From: Rhodobacteraceae bacterium CCMM004
Lineage (GTDB): Bacteria > Pseudomonadota > Alphaproteobacteria > Rhodobacterales > Rhodobacteraceae
Length of the DNA: 64,000 nt
Assembly (NCBI GenBank): GCA_004005435.1
Contig: RZWH01000010.1
Span: 21,169 to 85,168 of the forward strand
Direction of reading: 5' to 3'
In this document: in pieces, positions 34,743-42,876 of the stretch
Position numbering within the stretch: the stretch's first letter is position 1
How the letters are laid out: each line of letters begins with the position of its first letter
Notes under the pieces: generated by a model
Database searches by the model: none
Seen by the model: only the letters and a program-made list of their open reading frames with translations
Told to the model about the DNA's origin: nothing
Made by a program: the position numbers and the translations under genes

Positions 34743-36497
34743 TCAGATCGACAGGCCACGCTTGCGGCCGAGCGACCAGTCGATGCCACCGCCTGCCGTG
34801 ACGGTCCCTGAGACGGTCTGGCCGAGATGCTTTTCGAGCTGGGGTTTCCAGGGGACGAGTTCGAAGCCCATCCCGTCATCGATCATGGCGAAGCGGCCCG
34901 ACGCGAGATCGAGGCGTTGCTTGTAGATGCCCGCAATGGGCTCGCCGTCACCGGACTTTCGGAAGAACAGGCCCGTGTCGTTGGCGATCTTGCTTGCGGC
35001 TCTATCGAGATCGCGCTGGCGCAGCGTCTTTAGAAGATCGCGCGCGAAGGTGACGCGCTGACCTTGGCGCGTCGCCAGACCTTGACCGACCAAATGCTCG
35101 GCTCGGTTTTCCAGAGCGTCGCGGACCTCGGCTCCGAACCCGCTCTGCGCGAACGGCGCGCGGGCCTTGGCGAGCGCCAACCGATCGACCCAGGTCGCGC
35201 CATCGGCGTCGACTTGTTTCTCGAGTGCGATGTCCGATCGGCCGACCAAGGCAAGGCGTCGCGGTCCTCCATCCTTCCCGGCCCAGCTCCGCGTCTCGAC
35301 GATCCCGCCGAGAGGCGTGTCGCCGGTGAGATCGAGATCGCGAAAGCGCAGATGATGGAGACGGCCATCGACCGCGTCGATGACCGCGTAAGCTTCACCC
35401 GAGAGTTCATTGTGCAGGCCTCGGTCGACCAGCTTGCCGAGGATGGGAGTGTCCGGCTGTCCTTCGATGGCGAAGTCGGTTTGTGCGCGAGCCTGACCAC
35501 CCATCGAACGGTGCATCGTCTTGATGATGTCGCCGCGCACGGCCATCTCGCGCAGCGTGTCTTCCATGCCGGGCTTGAACTGCCAGACCGAGGGCGCGAG
35601 CTTTTCGGCGAGGCCAAAGCGCTCGAGAGTTTGTGCGCGCCCGATCATTCGGCGCTTCAGATCCTTGTCGTCGAGATCGGGTGCGCCGGGGCGCAAGTCA
35701 GCGACGCCGAGGGTATCATCGGCGTAAGACCGCAGCACTCGGTCCAGACCGGTCCAGCGCTCGGCTTTCACTTCGGCATCGAGCCCGGCCGCGATCTCCT
35801 TCTCACTGCGGGGACCGAGCTCCAGCTCCACAAGCTCTTCGGCCCGGCCCCGCAGACCGCGGCTGATGTAGTCCCGGGAGATAACCAGGTCTTTGCCGTC
35901 ATCGGCCTTGCCGCAGACCAGGACATGGACATGCGGATTGTCGGTGTTCCAATGATCGACGGCGACCCAATCGAGTTCGGTGCCGAGATCGCGCTCGGCC
36001 TGGGCCATGAGGTCGCGAGTGAAGGCGCGCAGATCCTCCATCTGTCCGGCGTCTTCCGGCGAGACGATGAAGCGGAAATGATGACGGTCATCTTCGGTGC
36101 TCGCGGCGAAGGCGCGATCGTCGGCCTGGTCGTGCTCCTTGTCGAACATCCCTGCATCTCGGCCGTCCTTGGTGACGCCCTCGCGTTTCAGATAATCGAG
36201 ATGCTTGGCGAGCGGTGCGGACCGGAACTTCTGACCGCGATGCCGGACGATCCGCGCATTCACCACGACCCGGCGCTGCGTTCGCGCGAGGCCTCTTGTG
36301 GCTCGCACGAAGCGTCCACGTCCAAACGTCGACCGTCCGGCACGACCGCCGCTCGTTCTGAAATGATTGCCGGTATGCCCCGCCTTCTTCGCGGCACGCA
36401 TGACCTGTCCGACGAAGCTCTTGGCGCGTTTGGCTGACGGGCCTTTGTCGCGGATACGCCCCGGCTTGATGCGAATGTCGTTATCGCGCTGGCTCAT
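34743..36497 (-). CDS. Relaxase, VirD2-like with DUF3363 domain
   Basis: 584 residues. It nicks oriT and pilots DNA into the recipient. The basic N-terminus leads into the relaxase core with the metal-binding His triad region (WVAVDHWNTDNPHVHVLVCG) and the DUF3363 domain in the C-terminal half. The upstream VKYLRREGV-like element appears as HLDYLKREGV. It is cotranscribed with traG. Confidence 0.92.
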   Translation of the reverse strand: MSQRDNDIRIKPGRIRDKGPSAKRAKSFVGQVMRAAKKAGHTGNHFRTSGGRAGRSTFGRGRFVRATRGLARTQRRVVVNARIVRHRGQKFRSAPLAKHLDYLKREGVTKDGRDAGMFDKEHDQADDRAFAASTEDDRHHFRFIVSPEDAGQMEDLRAFTRDLMAQAERDLGTELDWVAVDHWNTDNPHVHVLVCGKADDGKDLVISRDYISRGLRGRAEELVELELGPRSEKEIAAGLDAEVKAERWTGLDRVLRSYADDTLGVADLRPGAPDLDDKDLKRRMIGRAQTLERFGLAEKLAPSVWQFKPGMEDTLREMAVRGDIIKTMHRSMGGQARAQTDFAIEGQPDTPILGKLVDRGLHNELSGEAYAVIDAVDGRLHHLRFRDLDLTGDTPLGGIVETRSWAGKDGGPRRLALVGRSDIALEKQVDADGATWVDRLALAKARAPFAQSGFGAEVRDALENRAEHLVGQGLATRQGQRVTFARDLLKTLRQRDLDRAASKIANDTGLFFRKSGDGEPIAGIYKQRLDLASGRFAMIDDGMGFELVPWKPQLEKHLGQTVSGTVTAGGGIDWSLGRKRGLSI

Positions 36498-36744
36498 GCT
36501 CGTGCTTCCCAGAAATCAAGCATGGCACGGTGAAAAGCGCGTAAAATCAGAGGAATAACTGTAGGCGCAGCACTGTGGCTAAGCTCGCAGCACGCGAAAA
36601 CCCCAACAACAACAACGCCGTAGACGCCTTGCGCGTCCGGCCTTTTATCTTGCCCTCCCGTCGTTGAGTTGGTCTGCAATCCTCCGCCTGCCGCATTCCA
36701 TACGAAGCAGCACGACGGAACGGGGCGCAGCCAGATCGCTACGA
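36498..36744. other. Candidate oriT region upstream of the relaxase gene
   Basis: A 247-bp non-coding stretch between the relaxase start and the lytic transglycosylase stop, where oriT lies in related elements. It contains a small inverted repeat (GACGC-cttgc-GCGTC around 36625) and is compositionally unlike the flanks. No nic consensus can be assigned with certainty. Confidence 0.35.
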
Positions 36745-37494
36745 TCATCGGTCTGACTCCTCGGTTCTGGAGACGAAAATCGGGTTTGGTTGGCTGTTCT
36801 GAGAACCCGATTGGCGGGGTTTTTCGGCAGACCGAACATCAGCGGATGCTCGGTCTGGCTCTGCACTACGTTGCGTTTCACGCGAAGCTGATACCGATGC
36901 AAAGATCGGTGCGGACTGCCACCGATCGGTAGAAACTGTGCGCACTGGCTGCAACGGCGCTGCATCCGAAAGGCCAAGCTCTTGCGAAAGCGCGGCAACG
37001 TAAAGACGGGTCTCACGCGGCAAGGTGCGCCCAGTTCGCAGGTGCTCGGCATACCGCCCGGGGCCAGCATTGTAGGCCGCGAGAAACCCCGGCGCGCCGA
37101 ATTGGTCGTACATCTGTCGCAGATAAGCGGCACCCGCCAGGATGTTCTCGCGGCGGTCGAACGGGTCCGAGCCGAAGCCATGAGCGGCGCGCAGCTCCGC
37201 CCAGGTGCCGGGCATGATCTGCATTAGACCCATTGCGCCGGCACTGCTGACGGCACGTGAATTGCCCGCACTCTCGGCCTGCATCACGGCGCGTATCCAG
37301 CGCTCGGGGATGCCGAAGCGTTGCGCCGCTTCTGTAATGTAAGCGTCGATATCGGAGCTTGGGGTTACGGCTTGAGCGGAACGGGAAACCGTGTCCCGCG
37401 CGTCAGCGGCGGGCGGATTGGTGCAGCCGGAAAGCCCGATCAGGATCGCGGAAGCGGCGACAAGACGACGGCCGGGAGGAAGGAGGAAAGCCAT
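36745..37494 (-). CDS. Lytic transglycosylase (VirB1-like)
   Basis: 249 residues from the ATG at 37494. A lipobox-like signal sequence is present (SAILIGLSGC). The SLT domain has the catalytic Glu in MQAESAGNSRAVSSAGAMGLMQI and the NILAGAAYLRQMYDQFG and AAYNAGPGRYAEH motifs. It locally opens peptidoglycan for the conjugation channel. The Ser-rich C-terminal tail is disordered. Confidence 0.9.
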   Translation of the reverse strand: MAFLLPPGRRLVAASAILIGLSGCTNPPAADARDTVSRSAQAVTPSSDIDAYITEAAQRFGIPERWIRAVMQAESAGNSRAVSSAGAMGLMQIMPGTWAELRAAHGFGSDPFDRRENILAGAAYLRQMYDQFGAPGFLAAYNAGPGRYAEHLRTGRTLPRETRLYVAALSQELGLSDAAPLQPVRTVSTDRWQSAPIFASVSASRETQRSAEPDRASADVRSAEKPRQSGSQNSQPNPIFVSRTEESDR

Positions 37495-37498
37495 CCGT

Positions 37499-38011
37499 TC
37501 AGCCCTCCCGCGTCCAGATCGGCACCGCGCGGCCGATGATCGTGTCGCGTGGCAGCGGCCCGAAATACCGTCCGTCGAGGCTCGCCTCAGTGTCAGGATT
37601 GAGGAAGAAAATCTGGTCGTCGGTGAGCCGATGACAGCCCTGCCAAACGGGCATTGGGCGGTCGAAACGGTCGTGTGTCTTTGCGGTCGCGACTGCAACG
37701 CCATCGACGCTGATCGTGACGCCGACACGGCAGACGCGCTGTCCGGGAAGCGCGGCGACATGCTTGATCAGCGGGACATCGGCGCCGAGATAGCCATGCT
37801 CCAGGAGCCAATCGCCGAGCGGCGATGGCGGTTCGAGAACAACCAGATCGCCGACCATTGGGGCGTCGAGCGGCTGTACAGTGTAGAAGCCGATCGGCAC
37901 GCTGGCCGACGCATTCCAGATGAGGATCGGGTTGGCGCAGATGATCGCGGAAAGCGCGATCAACGCGATACCGGCGCTGCCGATGAGAAGTGATGGGCGC
38001 GCCCGTTTCAT
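37499..38011 (-). CDS. traF: TraF, S26-family signal peptidase for pilin maturation
   Basis: 170 residues. An N-terminal membrane helix (SAGIALIALSAIICANPIL) precedes the S26 catalytic Ser in NASASVPIGFY and the Lys in PLIKHVAALPGQRV. TraF of RP4 cyclises the TrbC pilin, and the presence of TrbC here fits. The stop overlaps the region before the lytic transglycosylase; the gene overlaps DUF2840 by 4 nt. Confidence 0.9.
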   Translation of the reverse strand: MKRARPSLLIGSAGIALIALSAIICANPILIWNASASVPIGFYTVQPLDAPMVGDLVVLEPPSPLGDWLLEHGYLGADVPLIKHVAALPGQRVCRVGVTISVDGVAVATAKTHDRFDRPMPVWQGCHRLTDDQIFFLNPDTEASLDGRYFGPLPRDTIIGRAVPIWTREG

Positions 38012-38472
38012 GCCGCGAGCGCCCGTCTTTTGAGCCAGGCCTCATGCCGAAAAGGCGTGTAGCTGCGCGGCTCGAGATTGCAGGTGAGGCGATTGTGGAC
38101 GTGGCGCCAGTGATCCGGACAGACGTCCTCCGGCGCGATCTTTTCGGCGTCGATCTGGTCGATTGCGACCAGCACCGCCTCGACCTTGGGCCAGCCGGAC
38201 AGCCGCAACAGAGACACCCCGCCGGGCGTCACAAAAGGCACCGTCGAAAAGCGCTCGTCAGGACAGACGGCCTGAAGGATGTCGATCCGACTCTCGACTG
38301 TGCCGTAGTCATTCGCGGCCCAGCGGATGAAGGCGAATACGCTACCGGGATCGACGCCGACGGCGCGAATCGAACGGCTTCTAATCGTCTCTTGAACGAT
38401 CCGGCCGAAGCGCAGCCAGCGTTCGATGCGACCTTCGATCCATGTGAGTTCGATGTTCGTGCGCCCGCTCAT
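38008..38472 (-). CDS. DUF2840 protein
   Basis: 154 residues, MSGRTNIELTWIEGRIERWL with the DUF2840 core DVCPDHWRHVHNRLTCNL. The family is found almost only next to traF in alphaproteobacterial ICEs and has no known activity. It overlaps its neighbours by 4 nt on both sides (traF and the HTH gene), indicating translational coupling. Confidence 0.82.
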   Translation of the reverse strand: MSGRTNIELTWIEGRIERWLRFGRIVQETIRSRSIRAVGVDPGSVFAFIRWAANDYGTVESRIDILQAVCPDERFSTVPFVTPGGVSLLRLSGWPKVEAVLVAIDQIDAEKIAPEDVCPDHWRHVHNRLTCNLEPRSYTPFRHEAWLKRRALAA

Positions 38473-38753
38473 GAGCGCTTCTCGCCGCTATAGGCCGGTG
38501 AGATCGCGGCATGGCGTTTGGCCGGAAGGACAGTGTCGCCCGTGTCGTCGGACGTCGAGCGTTTCTCACCGCGGCTGACCCAGGCTTGCAGATCTTCGAC
38601 CGCGTAAACGACACGGCCGCCGATCTTGGAATACTTCGGGCCGGTTCCGTAGGTGCGGTGTTTCTCCAATGTGCGACCGGACAGGCCAAGAAAACGGGCG
38701 GCTTCAGGGGTTCTGAGATAGCGCGGCGGCAGGCCGGCATTGGGATCGGGCAT
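38469..38753 (-). CDS. AlpA/MerR-like helix-turn-helix protein, possible excisionase
   Basis: 94 residues with the excisionase-type winged helix: RYLRTPEAARFLGLSGRTLEKHRTYGTGPKYSKIGGRVVYAVEDLQAWV. Such proteins in ICEs act as excisionases or as activators of the transfer operon. It overlaps DUF2840 by 4 nt and is the first gene of the DUF2840-traF-transglycosylase unit. Confidence 0.85.
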   Translation of the reverse strand: MPDPNAGLPPRYLRTPEAARFLGLSGRTLEKHRTYGTGPKYSKIGGRVVYAVEDLQAWVSRGEKRSTSDDTGDTVLPAKRHAAISPAYSGEKRS

Positions 38754-38910
38754 CGGGGTCTCCTCTGGTCATCGCGGGTCCGTCGCGGGATGCGAGGGAC
38801 GGCTGATGGCCAGAGAAGCGGAGAAGAGCGCCCAGGAGGGATGATGAAGATTTTCGCGCGGAATCGTCACCCCTGCAAATCGAGATATGCGTATGCTCAG
38901 ATAGTAATTT

Positions 38911-39759
38911 TCAGAAGGGAATGTCGTCTTCGGATTGCGAACGGCTGCTTTCGATCCGTTCGATGAAGGCCAGGGAAGAGAGTACGCAGTCGATCAGAAA
39001 CTGCGCTTCGGATACCGAAAGCAAGTCATTGTCGTGCGCGAAGGATCGCTGGTTGCGTGCGTCGTTGAGACTTTCGAACAGCTTATGCTGCACGCGTAGG
39101 GTCGGTAACGCGAACTGCGTGACCTCGCCTGCATCGCGGAGAAGTTTCCCATAGGCGCCGAAAATCGCATGAAGCGGTGTCTTGGCGTCGACGGGCTGGC
39201 CGCGTTCGGAAAGCAAATGGCGGAAGCGTTTGACGCAGTAGGTATGCACGCGATCAAGCGCGACGTCGGGCTTCTCGGCAACTAGATCGTTTGCGATGGC
39301 GGCGCGTAGCTTCGGCAGGGTTGTGTCGCGCGAGAAGTCGGTCAGCGCATCTTCGAGCTTCATGGTCGATGCGGCCTCGAGCTCGTCTGCGAAGCGTTTA
39401 AGCCAGTCTGCGAGGCGCGCTTCTTCTTCTGCATCGTCTTCGCGGTAGTCGGCCAGGCTGCATCGGTAGTCCCAAAGCGCGCGCATGACTTGGGCCACAA
39501 AGCGCGGTTCCGCCACTTCGACGAAACCGCGCAGCGTCTTTCCCTTGCTGTGCCCTTCGATCTGGAAACGCTCTTGGAAGATATTCAGATCGAACGTCTC
39601 CTCGAACCATTCGGCCATCGTCCGGTCCGAGAAATCGAGAACGTATCCGCCACCACTGTGAAAAATCTGATCGAAGATTGTTCGCGATTTCGTAGGCAGA
39701 CGGCGCGTGCGACCGAGAATGCGCGGAGGGCTGACTGAAGGTTTAGACTCGATCGACAT
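38911..39759 (-). CDS. Abortive-infection (Abi-C) family protein
   Basis: 282 residues. The C-terminal 80 residues (RDAGEVTQFALPTLRVQHKL, then RNQRSFAHDNDLLSVSEAQF) match the abortive infection C-terminal domain, which occurs in phage-exclusion proteins and resembles HEPN-like helices. The N-terminal region is not recognised. A single-gene defence function is plausible. It is inserted between the HTH gene and DUF2285. Confidence 0.68.
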   Translation of the reverse strand: MSIESKPSVSPPRILGRTRRLPTKSRTIFDQIFHSGGGYVLDFSDRTMAEWFEETFDLNIFQERFQIEGHSKGKTLRGFVEVAEPRFVAQVMRALWDYRCSLADYREDDAEEEARLADWLKRFADELEAASTMKLEDALTDFSRDTTLPKLRAAIANDLVAEKPDVALDRVHTYCVKRFRHLLSERGQPVDAKTPLHAIFGAYGKLLRDAGEVTQFALPTLRVQHKLFESLNDARNQRSFAHDNDLLSVSEAQFLIDCVLSSLAFIERIESSRSQSEDDIPF

Positions 39760-39803
39760 GATTTTAGAATATCAGCCCGATAGCATGCCGCAATCATTTG
39801 GCA

Positions 39804-40518
39804 TTATTTCGTTTTTCCACGCAGAAGCTGTTTGAAACCCGCTTCCGTCAGATGACTGCCGTAGTTTGCAAGACGCGCGATCTGCGCCTTCAACGCGCTC
39901 GTCTTCCAAGGTTCGGCGGCGACCCTCCGAGCGCCGAAATAGGTGATCGCGATTTCTCGCAGTTTCGCGCCGGATTGCCGCGCATCGTCTGTGCGCAGCG
40001 CATGACCGATACGTTTGCGCCGTTGTAGGGTGAATAAAGCGCGCGGTGTCTGACCACCCCAGACGCGCCTAAGGCGCTCCGCGGTGGCGATCCTGATCGA
40101 CCAGTCGGGCGACCATGGGACGATGAAAGCGCGCGGCCTCTCCACGGTCAACTCATCGTCGGAAACGACGATCAATCCGGAACGAATGCGGGTCCAGTAG
40201 CGGCCGCGGGTGCCGCGCCTTGCTTCCACGATGACATGATCGAAAGCCGTCGGCTCTGCTTCGTAGAGATTTCTGGCCGTCATCAAACAGGTCACGGCTG
40301 GTGCAATAGAAGGTCGCCAGTAGAGTTTCGCGTCCGTCGCCTTGAGCTCAGGATCGACGGGGAAATCGCAACCCCCAAGCGGCCGCCTCGTTCTCGGTCA
40401 TATCTGGAAAGGCGGCGCGGTAGTCTGGATTGCGCCTGAGGCATTCCCAGGCCAGACCGGAGGCATCGAGTTTTTCGATGTAATCGTAGTCGGTTTCATC
40501 TCGCCAATTCGTCGGCAT
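39804..40518 (-). pseudogene. DUF6499-DUF2285 regulator-like gene broken by a +1 frameshift
   Basis: From the ATG at 40518 the frame reads MPTNWRDETDYDYIEKLDAS to GLRFP, a DUF6499 N-terminus. At a C4 run (plus-strand GGGG 40359-40362) it leaves frame and stops soon after. Dropping one C continues as VDPELKATDAKLYWRPSIAP and then the DUF2285 domain ending at 39804 (ALKAQIARLANYGSH). A one-base homopolymer change explains it: a mutation, slippage or a sequencing error. Internal starts could still yield the 163-aa DUF2285 part. Confidence 0.75.
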
Positions 40519-40660
40519 AACCGCTCTCCAACTGCTACGCGCCGAGCGTCAGACGCTTTGGACTCAGCAATATGCTCGCGTTAAACGGGAAAGCGTAGGG
40601 AGACGGACGGCATAGGGCGATGCGCGAAAGGCATCACGCACAAGCTCGTTTATTGCGGCT

Positions 40661-40927
40661 TCAGGCGTTGGTCAGGAGGTCGCGGTAACCTTGCTCAGCG
40701 ACCCAGTGAGCGCGCACGAGGTGATTGTCATGCACGCGTCTGGCGCGCTCCGGTTCGTCTTCGGCGTCGATCCCGAACAGGTGGTGCGCGACTTCCGAAA
40801 GCGCCGCCCCATCGGCTTCCGCGTCGAGGAGGCGTGCGTAAAGCTTGAGCTGTGCGCGGTCATAGTCGGTCAGGTGGTCGCTGTTTGGCGGGGTATCGGT
40901 AAGTTCTCGACTAATCTCACTGCTCAT
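40661..40927 (-). CDS. Small ICE-conserved protein (88 aa), DUF2285-associated
   Basis: The ATG at 40927 with GGGGGA 6-8 nt upstream is preferred over longer frames. Sequence MSSEISRELTDTPPNSDHLT then YDRAQLKLYARLLDAEADGA and a C-terminal YRDLL resembles short proteins that accompany DUF2285 genes in rhizobial and Rhodobacter ICEs. It is mostly helical and acidic; function unknown. Confidence 0.6.
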   Translation of the reverse strand: MSSEISRELTDTPPNSDHLTDYDRAQLKLYARLLDAEADGAALSEVAHHLFGIDAEDEPERARRVHDNHLVRAHWVAEQGYRDLLTNA

Positions 40928-41104
40928 CTTATCCCCCATGGGCACCGTTGATGCCCATATGGTTAATGCCTCACTTACATCGCTTCGCGCAACTGCCGCA
41001 CGGCTGAAAGGCTGCATTTCCGTATCTGATCGCTGAACGACGTGGCATGGAGCGGGCATTATAATACGTCGCACTAAAATACGCGATAGGTCTTTTGTCG
41101 TCGG

Positions 41105-41338
41105 ATGGATATCCGGCAGATTTTTGGGAACAATCTCAAGCACTACAGAACTTTAGCTGATATGAGCCAGGCGGCGTTGGCCGTGAAGATGGGCGTGGAT
41201 CGCGCCCATGTGAGTTCGATGGAGCGCGGCCAACAGAACGTCACCATCATCACGCTTTGGCACGCCGCGCTGGCGCTGGAAGTGCGGCCGGATCTTTTGT
41301 TGAGGGAAAGCGCTACCGAGGACGTTGAACAGACGTAA
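41105..41338 (+). CDS. XRE-family transcriptional regulator
   Basis: 77 residues consisting essentially of one helix-turn-helix domain (TLADMSQAALAVKMGVDRAHVSSMERGQQN). It is divergent from the 88-aa gene, so the 177 bp between may hold operators for both. Single-domain XRE proteins frequently keep ICE transfer genes off. A perfect 11-bp hairpin follows. Confidence 0.85.
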   Translation: MDIRQIFGNNLKHYRTLADMSQAALAVKMGVDRAHVSSMERGQQNVTIITLWHAALALEVRPDLLLRESATEDVEQT

Positions 41339-41364
41339 GCCCCGCCCGGTGTCCCGGGCGGGGC
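41339..41364. terminator. Hairpin between convergent xre and DUF736 genes
   Basis: GCCCCGCCCGG (41339-41349) and CCGGGCGGGGC (41354-41364) form a perfect 11-bp stem with a TGTC loop, directly after the xre stop. It may terminate both strands. Confidence 0.55.
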
Positions 41365-41378
41365 TGAGGTCGCGGTGC

Positions 41379-41714
41379 TCAGTCGCCGTTCTTCCGGCGT
41401 GCCCGGGACCAGATGAGGCTGAAGGTCTCTTCGCCGCCTTCGACGACCGTGTCATCGAAGAGGTTGGCGTAGATCGGCTGGGTGAAGCTCGGATCGTCCA
41501 GCTTGAGGCTCAGATAGTCGCGGCTCTCGTTCGAGCGCTTCGACCAGGCGGCGCCGATCTCGGCGCGGCCGACGAAGACCCTGTGGGAGGGGGCGTTCTC
41601 GCCTGAGGTGCTGTCCTCGGGGACGATGCGGACGTTCTGCGCCTGCACGTTGAGGGTGACGATTTCTCCGACGTATTCGTTGCCGGTCTTCTTGAAGGTT
41701 CCGATGGTGGCCAT
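41379..41714 (-). CDS. DUF736 family protein
   Basis: 111 residues: MATIGTFKKTGNEYVGEIVT followed by the DUF736 core GRAEIGAAWSKRSNESRDYLSLKLDDPSF. DUF736 proteins are universal in alphaproteobacterial conjugative elements and are small beta-rich proteins of unknown function. Upstream is a 567-bp non-coding region with the structured element at 41825-41911. Confidence 0.88.
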   Translation of the reverse strand: MATIGTFKKTGNEYVGEIVTLNVQAQNVRIVPEDSTSGENAPSHRVFVGRAEIGAAWSKRSNESRDYLSLKLDDPSFTQPIYANLFDDTVVEGGEETFSLIWSRARRKNGD

Positions 41715-41824
41715 GTCATTTCTCCTATTGGCTTTCGATCCCGCGCCCGTCGCGGTCTCGATGGCGATCGTCAGGACCGGGACGATCCGCCGACGCAGCC
41801 CTTGGCCCGCAGCGCATGCGAAGG

Positions 41825-41911
41825 ACGCCGGGGGCGGACTTTCTTGGACCCGTCAGGGTCGTCCCGCGAGGAATGGGCGAAGCCCAGGGGAAGAAAGTCC
41901 GAACCCGGCGT
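41825..41911. ncRNA. Candidate structured RNA with a 19-bp closing stem
   Basis: Outer stem: ACGCCGGG (825-832) with CCCGGCGT (904-911), 8 bp; a GG/AA internal loop (833-834, 902-903); then CGGACTTTCTT (835-845) with AAGAAAGTCCG (891-901), 11 bp, all Watson-Crick. Inside are two more hairpins, GACCC-gtca-GGGTC (847-860) and GGGC-gaa-GCCC (875-885), with CCC (863-865) able to pair GGG (888-890). This junction architecture is far beyond chance. The GG/AA loop could form tandem G.A pairs on the plus strand, but the minus strand would place it in the DUF736 leader; the strand is undecided. Confidence 0.62.
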
Positions 41912-41913
41912 TG

Positions 41914-41940
41914 CGGCTGAGGCGGTCGAGGCGTCAGCCG
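41914..41940. other. Second hairpin and rest of the 41.7-42.3 kb non-coding region
   Basis: CGGCTGA (914-920) and TCAGCCG (934-940) form a 7-bp stem with a 13-nt loop, immediately beyond the large element. The remaining sequence to 42281 has no supported gene; it probably contains the DUF736 promoter on the minus strand. Confidence 0.4.
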
Positions 41941-42281
41941 ATCCCGGTCAGATCAGCCCATTGAGAGGCCGTGACGGACGCGGGTGACGAGGGCATGGGA
42001 CGAGAAATGACCGCCACCTTCGGACCGGGCAATCCACCGGCAATGTCGGTCGGAGAAAGACAGGCTCTAGCGTGCAGAACGGCGTAGAGCATGTTCATCG
42101 CCAAGCTCTCCCGGCGATGCGAGAGTGTTTTCTCCCACTGAGGCTCGGCGGTGTTCGATATGTGCTGTGCTCGGTCGGCGCGCTCGAACGAGATCAGACG
42201 CGCTCAGCCGAACACCCATATTCGAGCTTCAACGTGCCTCGCTCTATACCGTGATGCTGCATGGTCTTCGGCGGCGTAGTT

Positions 42282-42752
42282 TCAGCGATCGTTCGCGAAC
42301 GAACTCGCCTGCATGGCGTCTGTGTGCTGCCCATCATCCTCACCGATGGGGTCGGCGAGGCTTGCGATCCGCACCCAAGCGGTTCCGGCGGTGACGATCC
42401 CGCCGATGATGGCGAAGGCCAGCGTCCAGCCTTCGGAAGCACCGCCGATCTGCGACAGTCCCTTGATCGCCGAGAACCCGGCAACGCCCGCAGGGGCCGC
42501 GAAGAGCGCGCCGATGGCGAGGCGGATCGGGACGGACTGGACCTTGGCGAAGACGATCTGCCCAATGAGGTAGGTGAAGACGGCGGCAAACATACCAGCC
42601 ACTAATGCCGCGATCACGCCCGCCTCGGTGTCGTAGACATACATGCCGACGCTCATCCCGACGAAGGCGGGCAGCGCGTAGACGGCGAGCGCGAACAGCA
42701 CCCAGACGAGGAAGCCGAGGCCGATGACACTCAGTAAGGCTGATACGAACAT
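42282..42752 (-). CDS. Small polytopic membrane protein (156 aa)
   Basis: The ATG at 42752 has GAGGAG upstream and yields MFVSALLSVIGLGFLVWVLF. Four to five hydrophobic segments cover residues 4-125 and the tail is short and polar (DPIGEDDGQHTDAM). I do not recognise the family with certainty; similar proteins occur in ICE maintenance regions of rhizobia and could be surface or entry-exclusion related, which is a guess. Confidence 0.65.
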   Translation of the reverse strand: MFVSALLSVIGLGFLVWVLFALAVYALPAFVGMSVGMYVYDTEAGVIAALVAGMFAAVFTYLIGQIVFAKVQSVPIRLAIGALFAAPAGVAGFSAIKGLSQIGGASEGWTLAFAIIGGIVTAGTAWVRIASLADPIGEDDGQHTDAMQASSFANDR

Positions 42753-42876
42753 GGGCGGACTCCTCTCATGGGATGCGCCTCCACCACCGCCATAGCGCTT
42801 AAGGAGCATAGCATATCGGCGGTGTTCACGGAATATTCCCACTGAGCACATCGCGATGCGTTATGCGCATCACGGG

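Noticed and set aside
35064..36437. 457-aa plus-strand frame over the relaxase
   Set aside because: Antisense of the relaxase gene; no independent support.
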